Origin: Allobosea sp.
Lineage (GTDB): Bacteria > Pseudomonadota > Alphaproteobacteria > Rhizobiales > Beijerinckiaceae
NCBI GenBank assembly: GCA_024231975.1
Contig: JAAEQB010000053.1
Span: forward strand, 1-63,146
Length of the DNA: 63,146 nt
Direction: 5' to 3'
How positions within the stretch are numbered: the stretch's first letter is position 1; each line of letters begins with the position of its first letter. Made by a program: the position numbers and the translations under genes. The notes beneath the pieces are model-generated. The model made no database searches. It saw only the letters and a program-made list of their open reading frames with translations, and had not been told where the DNA came from. Below are positions 7,083-14,299 of this stretch, in pieces.

Positions 7083-9164
7083 CTATTCGGCGGCGACGGC
7101 GTAGGATGCTTCGCCGTCCTGCGTTTCGGTATCGGGGGCCTCCGCTTCGGACGGCTGCTCCACGGTCCCGGCATCCTCGGCCTCGACGGGCGCGGACTGC
7201 TCCGCCTCCGGCTCGGGGGTCCGCAGGATCGTCGGAAGCCAGCCGGTCCCGGCCAGAAGCTGCTCGGCGGCCTGCGCCATGTCCGGCTTCTTCATGTCCG
7301 CGATACGGCGGGCGGCATCCTCCGACACGCCACCGGCGACGGCCTCCACGATATGCGCCTTGGTGACGCGGCCAAGGTAGCTATCCACGGTGGGCGTCCA
7401 GTCCTTCGCCACGTCCAGCGCCAGCGCGCTCGCCAGCCTGTCTGCCGTTTGCAGCGAACGGGGCTTGCGGTCCCACGGCAGACGCAGGGCATTGACGGTG
7501 CGGGACGCACAATGCGCCAGCAGCGCCAGCCGCTTCTCGTCGTCCATCCCAACGATGAAACCCCACAGGTCGGCCACGTCACGCGGCATCCGCTCGGCCC
7601 ACGCCTCGCACGCCTCGTTCGCCTTGGCGGCGAGCGGCGTATCCTCGATCCCGTCCGCATGGCTGCCCAGCGGCGTCACGGTCGGACGAACCTCAAGGCA
7701 ACCGGCCTCGGTGTAGCTGTAGAACAACTGCGCCGTGAGCGTATGGGTCAGGGCGATCAGCGCCAGATCGGGCCGCTCGGCCAGCGCAACACGAAGCGCC
7801 AGCGTCCGATGGGCGGACAGGTCGCGGGTGAGGCTGTCGGAAATCGGCTTGCCCGGTTCCTCGTCCTCTTCCTCGATCTCCTGCTCGTCCTCGTCGCCGT
7901 CCTCGGCCTGCTCGTCCGCGACGGTTTCCGGGTCGATGGCTTCGCCTTCGCCCTCATCCTCGGGCTGCGGGTCGGCCAGCGCCTCGTCCTCGGGACGGAC
8001 GAAGCCGCGCTCGAGACGGGGAACGCCGTCATGGTTCAGCACCACGAACACGCCACCATGCGCGATCACATTGGCGTCGTAGGCGTAACGCTTGGCCGAA
8101 ATGGCGTCGATCTCGTCGGACATCGCCTCCAGCTTCTCGGCCACGTCCTCGGGCATCTCGTCATAGGACGAATAACCCTCGGCAAGCCCGTCATGCTCGG
8201 TGGACAGCGCCTCCAGCCGGGCCTCGTCCTCGTCGGACAGGGCGACGGTCTGCGGATAGAAGCGCCGCATCCCGTGGGCGTGGGGATAGTCGATATGGGC
8301 CTCGGCCCATTTCCAGCCCTCGGCCTGAACCTCGCCCGCGATCTCGCGCAGCTTCTCGGCGGCGAGCATGTCGAGCAAGCCCACATCCTCGAAGAACCCG
8401 CCCCGGTCCTCGCTGAACAGGTCGCGGATGATGTTGCCGCCCGCCTCGACATAGGCGTCGATCCCGATGAACACCGCGCGCCGGTCGTCGGCGGGCACGT
8501 TGGCGGCGGTCATGTCGCGGCGGATGATCCACGGTTCGCGATTGTGATGCAGGCTCTCGAACACCTGCTCCTGACGGGCGTGATCCTCGGTGATGGCGAA
8601 GGCCATAAGCTGGTCCAGCGTGAGCCCGTCTTCACGATAGACCTGCAACAGCTTCGGGCTGACAGCGCCCAAGCGAAGCCGCTGCTTCACCACGCCAGCC
8701 GACACGCCGAACCGCGCGCCGATCTCTTCCGCGCCATAGCCCTTGCTCTCGGACAGTTCGCGGAACCGTTCGAACTGGTCAGCGGGGTGCATCGGCGTCC
8801 GGGTCACGTTCTCGTCCAGACTGATTTCCGACGGGTCGTTCGCCGTATCGAGCCAGCAGCGCACCGGCTCGGACTTCTTGATCTGCTTGCGCTTGGCGCG
8901 CAGCAGCATCGCCAGCCTGCGGCCCTCGCCAGCGGTGACGAGGTAATAGCCGGTCGGCCTCCCGTCCTCCTTGACCTCCGGCTCCACGACAAGGTTCTGG
9001 ATCAGCCCCTTGTGCTGGATCGAAGCGGCCAGCGCCTCGATAGCGGCTTCCCCATGCGGCACCTTGCGGGCATTGCGCGGGGACTTCTTGAGCTTGGCGA
9101 GCGGTACGAAAATCTCGACGCCCGACACAGGCTCGGCGGCAACGGTTTGGGTAACAGCGTTCAT
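7083..9164 (-). CDS. ParB/RepB/Spo0J-family protein of the mobile element
   Basis: A 693-residue protein. ATG 9164 (AAGGAG about 8 nt upstream) is preferred to the adjacent GTG 9167. Residues 18-115 form a ParB N-terminal nuclease-like domain (LAKLKKSPRNARK, IEALAASIQHKGLIQNLVV, then VTAGEGRR as the CTP/phosphate-binding motif). It continues with a helix-turn-helix KorB-like region (GAEEIGARFGVSAGVVKQRLRLG). The second half contains a very acidic linker near residue 400 and a C-terminal helical region without a known name. At almost 700 residues it is more than twice the length of chromosomal ParB. No ParA gene is next to it, so plasmid-style partition is not proven. Such long ParB-like proteins are common on Hyphomicrobiales and sphingomonad islands. 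Confidence 0.85.
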   Translation of the reverse strand: MNAVTQTVAAEPVSGVEIFVPLAKLKKSPRNARKVPHGEAAIEALAASIQHKGLIQNLVVEPEVKEDGRPTGYYLVTAGEGRRLAMLLRAKRKQIKKSEPVRCWLDTANDPSEISLDENVTRTPMHPADQFERFRELSESKGYGAEEIGARFGVSAGVVKQRLRLGAVSPKLLQVYREDGLTLDQLMAFAITEDHARQEQVFESLHHNREPWIIRRDMTAANVPADDRRAVFIGIDAYVEAGGNIIRDLFSEDRGGFFEDVGLLDMLAAEKLREIAGEVQAEGWKWAEAHIDYPHAHGMRRFYPQTVALSDEDEARLEALSTEHDGLAEGYSSYDEMPEDVAEKLEAMSDEIDAISAKRYAYDANVIAHGGVFVVLNHDGVPRLERGFVRPEDEALADPQPEDEGEGEAIDPETVADEQAEDGDEDEQEIEEEDEEPGKPISDSLTRDLSAHRTLALRVALAERPDLALIALTHTLTAQLFYSYTEAGCLEVRPTVTPLGSHADGIEDTPLAAKANEACEAWAERMPRDVADLWGFIVGMDDEKRLALLAHCASRTVNALRLPWDRKPRSLQTADRLASALALDVAKDWTPTVDSYLGRVTKAHIVEAVAGGVSEDAARRIADMKKPDMAQAAEQLLAGTGWLPTILRTPEPEAEQSAPVEAEDAGTVEQPSEAEAPDTETQDGEASYAVAAE

Positions 9165-9622
9165 CACACTTCTCCTTCAAACCGCACTCACCCCGGAATG
9201 GGGTGGGCGGCGAAGGAGCGGACCGGCAGGCCCGCCGGCGGAGCCGGGCAGCATCCGCAGGACCGGAACGCAGAGGAGGTAAGCGCGGCTTGCCGCGCGT
9301 TGCGGCCCGGCGCGGCGGGCCTAAAGGGAAGCGTCGCCCACCCCACCGACGGGGAGAGCTACAAACAACGCGATCGGGCCGGCGCAGCCCTGGCCCGATC
9401 TCCGCAGCTCCGAAAAGCTACAATCCGCGGGGCGGATTGGCCCTCCGGCGCGTCAGCGCCGCCCCGCCATGCTGATCGTCACCTGGCAGGGCCGAAACCC
9501 GTTCGGGGTTCGGTCGAAGCGCAGCGGAGATAGAGCGGCGGTCCCGCAGGGAGGCGCCAACCCCTTCTTGCAATTTATACCTTCATCGACTAACATGCAG
9601 TCATTGACTTATGGAGGTCAGC
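9165..9622. other. Intergenic region between parB-like and fitAB-like genes
   Basis: This stretch holds the divergent upstream regions of both genes. It contains a loose inverted repeat, GGGGTGGGCGGCG near 9200 versus CGTCGCCCACCCC near 9333, about 120 bases apart, and no open frame with a convincing start. I see no promoter that can be placed with confidence. Confidence 0.4.
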
Positions 9623-9868
9623 ATGGCGGTCATGACGATCCGAAACATCGACGATGCGATCAAAAATCGGCTGCGGCTGCGGGCGGCGATGCACGGCCGC
9701 TCGATGGAAGACGAGGCACGCGACATCCTGCGCTCGGCGCTATCGACCGAAATCCCGCGCCCTCGCAATCTGGGCCAGGCCATCAATGAGCGCTTCGGCG
9801 CGTTGGGCGGTGTCGATCTGCCTGACCTGCCCCGTGAGGCGATCCGGGCGGTGGACTTCGGCGAATGA
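9623..9868 (+). CDS. FitA-like ribbon-helix-helix antitoxin
   Basis: An 81-residue protein with an N-terminal ribbon-helix-helix: strand MAVMTIRNID, helix DAIKNRLRLRAAMHG, turn RSMEDEARDILRSAL. This is the FitA/VagB-type DNA-binding domain. The C-terminal tail after residue 45 would wrap the toxin. ATG 9623 is set by GGAGG at 9613-9617. The stop overlaps the start of the PIN-domain toxin gene by 4 bases (ATGA), so translation is coupled. The antitoxin is expected to neutralise the toxin and repress its own promoter upstream of 9623. The pair probably stabilises the integrated element. Confidence 0.85.
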   Translation: MAVMTIRNIDDAIKNRLRLRAAMHGRSMEDEARDILRSALSTEIPRPRNLGQAINERFGALGGVDLPDLPREAIRAVDFGE

Positions 9869-10287
9869 TCGTCCTCGACACCAACGTCATTTCGGAGCTG
9901 ATGCGGCACGAGCCTGACCCGAGAGTCATGGCGTGGATCGCCGAGCAACCGATGGCGGGCGTGTTCACGACGACGTTGACGCAGGCGGAAATCTTCTACG
10001 GTCTGGCGCTGCTGCCCGAGGGACGCCGCCGCGATGATCTGCTGGCGGCGGCGCGTCCGATGTTCGATGTCGATCTGGCGGGGCGCGTCCTGCCGTTCGA
10101 TACCGATGCGGCTCTTGCCTATCCCGAGATCGCCGCCGGGCGGAGACAGGGTGGCAAGCCTATCAGCCAGATCGACGCGCAGATTGCCGCCATCGTGCGG
10201 TCGCGCGGTGCGCGGCTGGCGACTCGTAACGTGCGCGATTTCACCGAGTGCGGGATCACGGTCGTCGATCCGTGGGGCGAAGCATGA
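9865..10287 (+). CDS. FitB/VapC-like PIN-domain toxin
   Basis: A 140-residue single PIN domain, the usual VapC/FitB size. Acidic metal-binding residues are visible: D5 in MIVLDTNVISEL, E42 in TLTQAEIFYGL, and the downstream acidic residues in ISQIDAQIAAI (about residue 100) and TRNVRDFTECGI. These four positions coordinate Mg or Mn for endoribonuclease activity, so the enzyme looks intact. Its start overlaps the antitoxin stop by 4 bases. FitB-like toxins usually cleave tRNA or rRNA; the target here is unknown. The pair lies inside the element, close to its recombinase, which fits a maintenance function. Confidence 0.88.
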   Translation: MIVLDTNVISELMRHEPDPRVMAWIAEQPMAGVFTTTLTQAEIFYGLALLPEGRRRDDLLAAARPMFDVDLAGRVLPFDTDAALAYPEIAAGRRQGGKPISQIDAQIAAIVRSRGARLATRNVRDFTECGITVVDPWGEA

Positions 10288-10369
10288 CGCCCGCCGCAGC
10301 ACGCCCCTATCTGCGCTACGCCGCGATAGGGGCTTTGCGCGCGGCGCAGCTGCGACGCAGCGTGTCGGG

Positions 10370-10615
10370 ATGGCACTCCCTCGCAAGCTCCGCCGCCGCA
10401 CGCCTCGTCGCTGGGCCGAATGCCCGGATGACCTGTTCGATTACACCAATCGCGCCGCGCCACGGCGAGCTCCGCGCCGGTCGCGCGAGAATGACGGGCC
10501 AATCGTCGTCACCGATGATTGGCCCGAACAGGTTCCGATCGGCGACGCCGAGCTGCGCGCGATCGAAGGCCATATGCGGCAAGAGCTGGACAAGCTGTTC
10601 GGACCGCTGCCGTGA
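10370..10615 (+). CDS. Small hypothetical protein preceding the recombinase
   Basis: An 81-residue protein that ends 18 bases before the recombinase start and reads in the same direction, so it is probably co-transcribed. It has a basic N-terminus (ALPRKLRRRTPRRW), a middle DDLFDYTNRA, and an acidic helical C-terminus (GDAELRAIEGHMRQELDKLFGPLP). ATG 10370 has no strong Shine-Dalgarno. The basic and acidic halves suggest a DNA-associated accessory protein, possibly a recombination directionality factor, but this is only a guess from position and charge. No family is recognised. Confidence 0.5.
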   Translation: MALPRKLRRRTPRRWAECPDDLFDYTNRAAPRRAPRRSRENDGPIVVTDDWPEQVPIGDAELRAIEGHMRQELDKLFGPLP

Positions 10616-10633
10616 AGTGAGGAGTGAAGCGTC

Positions 10634-12319
10634 ATGACCAGCGCCGCCCTGCGACGAGATGAGGATGAGGCGCCGGTCGTGGCGACCGCTCGCGCCGCGC
10701 TCTATCTGCGAGTTTCGACGCCGCGCCAGGCGGAACATGATCTGTCGATCCCCGACCAGCGCCGTCAGATGGAGAATTACTGTGTCGGCAAGGGTTGGGC
10801 GGTCGCGGCCGAGTTCGTCGAGCCGGGCAACACCGCCACCGACGATCGTCGGCCCTCGTTCCAGGCGATGATCGATGCGGCGATGGTCAAGCCGCCGACG
10901 TTCAACGTCATCCTCGTCCACAGCTTCTCGCGGTTCTTCCGCGACCAGTTCCAGTTCGAGTTCTACGTCCGCAAGCTGGCGAAGAACGGCGTGAAGCTCA
11001 TCTCGATCACCCAGGACCTGGGCGACGATCCGATGAGCGTGATGATGCGCCAGATCATGACGCTGTTCGACGAATATCAGTCGAAGGAGAACGGCAAGCA
11101 CACACTGCGGGCGATGAAGGAGAACGCCCGGCAAGGCTTCTGGAACGGCGCGCGTGCGCCGATCGGCTACCGTGTGGTTGCAGCCGAGGAGCGCGGCGCG
11201 AAGATCAAGAAGAAGCTGGAGATCGACCCGATCCAGGCCGAGACGGTGCGGCGCATCTACCGCATGGCGCTGAACGGCATCGATAACAGGGGGCCGATGG
11301 GACTCAAGTCCATCGCCACTTGGCTCAACGAGAACAACATCCGCACCCGCGACGGCGGACGCTGGGGCTTGGGCGCGGTGCATCAAGTTCTCACTCGCAC
11401 GACCTACATCGGCCAACACCGCTTCAACACCCGCGACCACAAGACGAGGACGCCCAAGCCCGAGGCCGAGCACGCCGTCATGGAAGTGCCGCCGATCGTC
11501 TCGGAAGCGGAGTTTGAGGCGGTCCAGCGCTCGCTCAAGGCGCGCAGCCCGAAGATGATGGCGCCGATGGCGGTGGGCGGGCCGACGCTGCTCACCGGCA
11601 TCTGCTTCTGCGCGTGCTGCGGCGGCGCGATGACGCTGCGCACAGGCACCAGCAGCGTCGGCCGCGAATATCGCTATTACACTTGCTCGACGAAGGCGCG
11701 GCAGGGCGCGACCGGCTGTCCCGGCATCACCGTGCCGATGGACCAGCTCAATAAGGCCGTAGTCGATCACCTCGAAGCGCGGCTGCTCGACCCGGCGCGA
11801 CTCGAAGCTCTGATGGATCAGATCCTCGAACGGCGCGACGAGTGGGTGAACCAGCGCCGTGAGCATGTCGGCGATCTTGAACGGCGCGCGACCGAGGCGG
11901 AAGCGAAGCTTAAGCGACTCTATGACGCGATCGAGAACGGCGTCATCGACGTAAGCGACCCGTCACTCAAGGATCGGATTGCCGAGCTGACCGCGACGCG
12001 GGACCAGGCCAACGGCGATGCCAAGCGCGCCCTGGCGCATATCGTGAAGGTCGGCCCGGCGATTACGCCGGAGAGCCTGCGCGCGTTCGCGGCCGCCCTG
12101 CGCAAGAAGCTGCGGAACGGCGACGGCACGTTTGCCCGCGATCAGGTGCGGGCGGTCGCGCAGCGCGTGGAAGTCGTGAGCCGGAAGGAGGTTCGTATCC
12201 GTGGACTGCGGAGCGAACTGCTCCGGACCCTAACCGCCGCCTCTGGCGTAGAGGCGGCGGTGCTAGGCGTTCGTGCCTTTGAACCGAAATGGCGCGCCCG
12301 ACACGATTCGAACGTGTGA
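10634..12319 (+). CDS. Large serine recombinase (element integrase)
   Basis: A 561-residue large serine recombinase. The N-terminal resolvase domain (about 20-165) begins AALYLRVSTPRQ with catalytic Ser28 and contains HSFSRFFRD and MRQIMTLFDEYQSKE. The recombinase domain (about 175-290) has GFWNGARAPIGYRV and RDGGRWGLGAVHQVLTRTTYIG. A zinc ribbon follows with CFCACCGG and YTCSTKARQGATGC, then a coiled coil (about 385-465). ATG 10634 follows GAGGAG. The enzyme should catalyse integration and, with a directionality factor, excision of the element. The last ten codons and the stop (12317-12319) lie inside the tRNA-Arg gene on the other strand, so the att core contributes the protein's C-terminus. 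Confidence 0.93.
   Translation: MTSAALRRDEDEAPVVATARAALYLRVSTPRQAEHDLSIPDQRRQMENYCVGKGWAVAAEFVEPGNTATDDRRPSFQAMIDAAMVKPPTFNVILVHSFSRFFRDQFQFEFYVRKLAKNGVKLISITQDLGDDPMSVMMRQIMTLFDEYQSKENGKHTLRAMKENARQGFWNGARAPIGYRVVAAEERGAKIKKKLEIDPIQAETVRRIYRMALNGIDNRGPMGLKSIATWLNENNIRTRDGGRWGLGAVHQVLTRTTYIGQHRFNTRDHKTRTPKPEAEHAVMEVPPIVSEAEFEAVQRSLKARSPKMMAPMAVGGPTLLTGICFCACCGGAMTLRTGTSSVGREYRYYTCSTKARQGATGCPGITVPMDQLNKAVVDHLEARLLDPARLEALMDQILERRDEWVNQRREHVGDLERRATEAEAKLKRLYDAIENGVIDVSDPSLKDRIAELTATRDQANGDAKRALAHIVKVGPAITPESLRAFAAALRKKLRNGDGTFARDQVRAVAQRVEVVSRKEVRIRGLRSELLRTLTAASGVEAAVLGVRAFEPKWRARHDSNV
12234..12260. repeat. GC-rich inverted repeat beside the attachment site
   Basis: CCGCCGCCTC at 12234-12243 and GAGGCGGCGG at 12251-12260 are perfect 10-base arms around a 7-base loop. 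They lie at the end of the recombinase coding region and 30 bases from the tRNA 3' end. It could be a terminator, a recombination accessory site or incidental coding structure. Confidence 0.4.
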
Positions 12320-12366
12320 CCTTTGCCTTCGGAGGGCAACGCTCTATCCAGCTGAGCTACGGGCGC
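12290..12366 (-). tRNA. tRNA-Arg (anticodon CCG), insertion site of the element
   Basis: The minus strand folds as a full 77-nt tRNA. The acceptor is GCGCCCG/CGGGCGC with discriminator G and encoded CCA (12292-12290). A D arm contains AGCTCAGCTGGATAGAGC, the anticodon stem-loop is TTGCC CTCCGAA GGCAA with anticodon CCG, and the T arm contains GTTCGAATC. The 3' end points into the element, so the element sits downstream of the gene and restored or kept an intact 3' end on insertion. The other att copy would lie left of the window. Confidence 0.93.
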
Positions 12367-13072
12367 TAACCGTGCAGGCTGGATAGCTGATTGCCGCTGC
12401 TTCGGCAATGCGGGATTTGCGGGCTGAGCAAAAGCCCGAGACGGCAAGGTCACACATTCGGATCGTGTCGGGCGCGCCGGGAATGTGGCGCGGCGTTTCC
12501 ATCCAATCACCGATCTCCAGGTGGCTGCTCGATCAGATCGGATCGCCTATCTCAGGCGGAACTTTGATTGCCGAATCGAATGGGTTAACCGGCGCGCTCT
12601 CGAAGCTGAGCTTGCCGAGGATGCTTGCAGGGAGCGCGACCACGTCCGGCCAATCGTCCTGTTTCAGGCTCAAGACAAAGCTGACGAAGTCACCGTCTCC
12701 GCTGGTTCGGCAGGTCAAGGAACGCATCGCGGAAATTCGGGCGAAGGAGCGCCAGGGCGCGCATCTGCGCTCGCTAGTGGCGCCGAGGCTAAGCCGGAAA
12801 TCTCATTCGACAACGGCTTTGTGTTCGCACCTATCGCGGCTCATGCCACTTCTCGAAACACTTCACCGGATGGGATCAGATCCACACCGCCTCCATCGGT
12901 CGCTGGCAACGGCTTGCTACGGCCTCGGGCGAAGGCACGCATCCTGGTGATGGTGAAAGCAAGACGCCTTTGGGGGCCTGACCCAGGCGACATGCTGGGA
13001 AATCCTTGCCGACGGGACCAATCGCCGGGCGCCCTGCGGGCAGTTCACGTTGAGGCAGATCCCATGTTGTAG
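12367..13072. other. Gene-free, possibly degenerate stretch right of the tRNA
   Basis: Several frames are open here on both strands, but none has a ribosome binding site, consistent third-position G/C preference or a recognisable domain. Around 12533-12770 on the minus strand, two short adjacent frames in different registers look protein-like, as if one gene had decayed by frameshift. I cannot assign it. The region probably holds the promoter of the leftward tRNA gene just right of 12366. Confidence 0.4.
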
Positions 13073-14296
13073 CTAGGCGAGCAGCTGCAATGGCGTCGTC
13101 AGCAATGTACCGAAGCGCGCCATCAAGCTGGCGCCGCACGCGTCATCGACGGCCCTGCGATCGGCCGAGAGGGTCACGCTAAGCATCCGCGCAATGGCGG
13201 GAGCATCGCTTCTGACAACCACCCGTTTCTCGATCGCGCCGATGGCCAGGCTTGTCGCCTGCGCCGGACTCACGACCGCCGTGAAGCTGTCGATCCCGAA
13301 CATGCCGAGATTGGCTATGGTGCTCGACCCGCCGCGGCAGTCGCCCGGAGACAATTGGCCGGAGCGGGCGCGGGCCGCCAGATCCCCGGTCTCGCAGGCG
13401 ATCGCCGTGATGCTCTTGCTCTCGGCCGATCGCAGCACCGGAGTGACCAGACCGCCCGCTGTCGAGACCGTGAAGGCGATATCCACCCGACCCAGGCAAG
13501 CGGGCTTATCATCTGTCCAGACGACATTGGCGTCAGGGGCCTGGTGCAGCGCCAGCGCCCAGGCCCTGATCAGCATGTCGGTGATCGTCACCGGACTGGC
13601 CGCCTCGCCCCGTTCGTCGCGGGGGAGGGCGGCGTTGACCCGTTCCTGCAGGTCGAGGAGGCTGTCGACCTGCCAAGCCTTCATCAGCTGGAGTTGCGGA
13701 GTATCACGCCCGAGCAGTGCCGGGCGCGATGCGAAGGCCGACTGTGCTTCTTCATGGGGCGTCGTCGCGATCGCAGGGTGGGGCGGCGCTGCCTGCGGGA
13801 TGGGCCGCTGCGTCATGGCCGCCGTCACAACGTCGCGGACATTCCGCTCCAGGATGCGCCCTTGCGGCCCCGAACCCTGCACCGAGGACAGGTCGATGCC
13901 GAACTCCCGGGCGAGCAACCGGGCGCGCGGCGAGACCGCGCCGGCCCTGACCGCCGCAGGCGGGTCCGAGTCTGGCTCATCGGCGGCCGGGTCATCAGCT
14001 GGCGCCGATATGGCAGACGCCGGAGTGGCCGGAGCCGGAGTCTTCGCCTGCGAAGCCGCCAGCCCGAGGATCGCGATCGTCTGATTGACCAGAACTTCGT
14101 GTGCCCCGGCGGGGACAAGGATCCGACGCAGCACGCCGTCCGCCGACGCCTCGAGCTCCAGCGTCGCCTTGTCGGTCTCGATCTCGGCGATGACGTCGCC
14201 GATCTTGACCGTATCGCCCTCAGCTTTCAGCCAGCGTGCGAGATGTCCCTTCTCCATTCCCGGGGACAGGGCAGGCATCACGATATCAATGGCCAC
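13073..14296 (-). CDS. E2 dihydrolipoyl acyltransferase-like subunit, catalytic His replaced
   Basis: A 407-residue protein with the E2 layout. A lipoyl domain (1-78) contains EIETDKATLELEA with lipoyl-lysine K43. A Pro/Ala linker follows, then a peripheral subunit-binding domain (about 120-155, VSPRARLLAREFGIDLSSVQGSGPQGRI), and an acyltransferase domain to the end. The canonical active site DHRxxDG reads DRRAVDD at 379-385, so the catalytic His is Arg and the Gly is Asp. The enzyme may be inactive in acyl transfer or act only as a lipoyl carrier and scaffold. GTG 14296 is preceded by GAAGGAG inside the end of the E1 gene, 3 bases upstream. It is last in the operon; no E3 gene is present. 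Confidence 0.87.
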   Translation of the reverse strand: MAIDIVMPALSPGMEKGHLARWLKAEGDTVKIGDVIAEIETDKATLELEASADGVLRRILVPAGAHEVLVNQTIAILGLAASQAKTPAPATPASAISAPADDPAADEPDSDPPAAVRAGAVSPRARLLAREFGIDLSSVQGSGPQGRILERNVRDVVTAAMTQRPIPQAAPPHPAIATTPHEEAQSAFASRPALLGRDTPQLQLMKAWQVDSLLDLQERVNAALPRDERGEAASPVTITDMLIRAWALALHQAPDANVVWTDDKPACLGRVDIAFTVSTAGGLVTPVLRSAESKSITAIACETGDLAARARSGQLSPGDCRGGSSTIANLGMFGIDSFTAVVSPAQATSLAIGAIEKRVVVRSDAPAIARMLSVTLSADRRAVDDACGASLMARFGTLLTTPLQLLA

Positions 14297-14299
14297 GGT

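Noticed and set aside
10316..11866. Long minus-strand frame opposite the serine recombinase
   Set aside because: The plus strand encodes a clear recombinase; the antisense product is Arg/His/Leu-rich with no family.
12290..12366. Tyrosine-integrase type island expected from tRNA target
   Set aside because: The only recombinase next to the tRNA is a large serine recombinase; no tyrosine integrase is visible in the window.
12485..13072. 195-codon plus-strand frame right of the tRNA
   Set aside because: No Shine-Dalgarno, poor codon bias and no recognisable domain.
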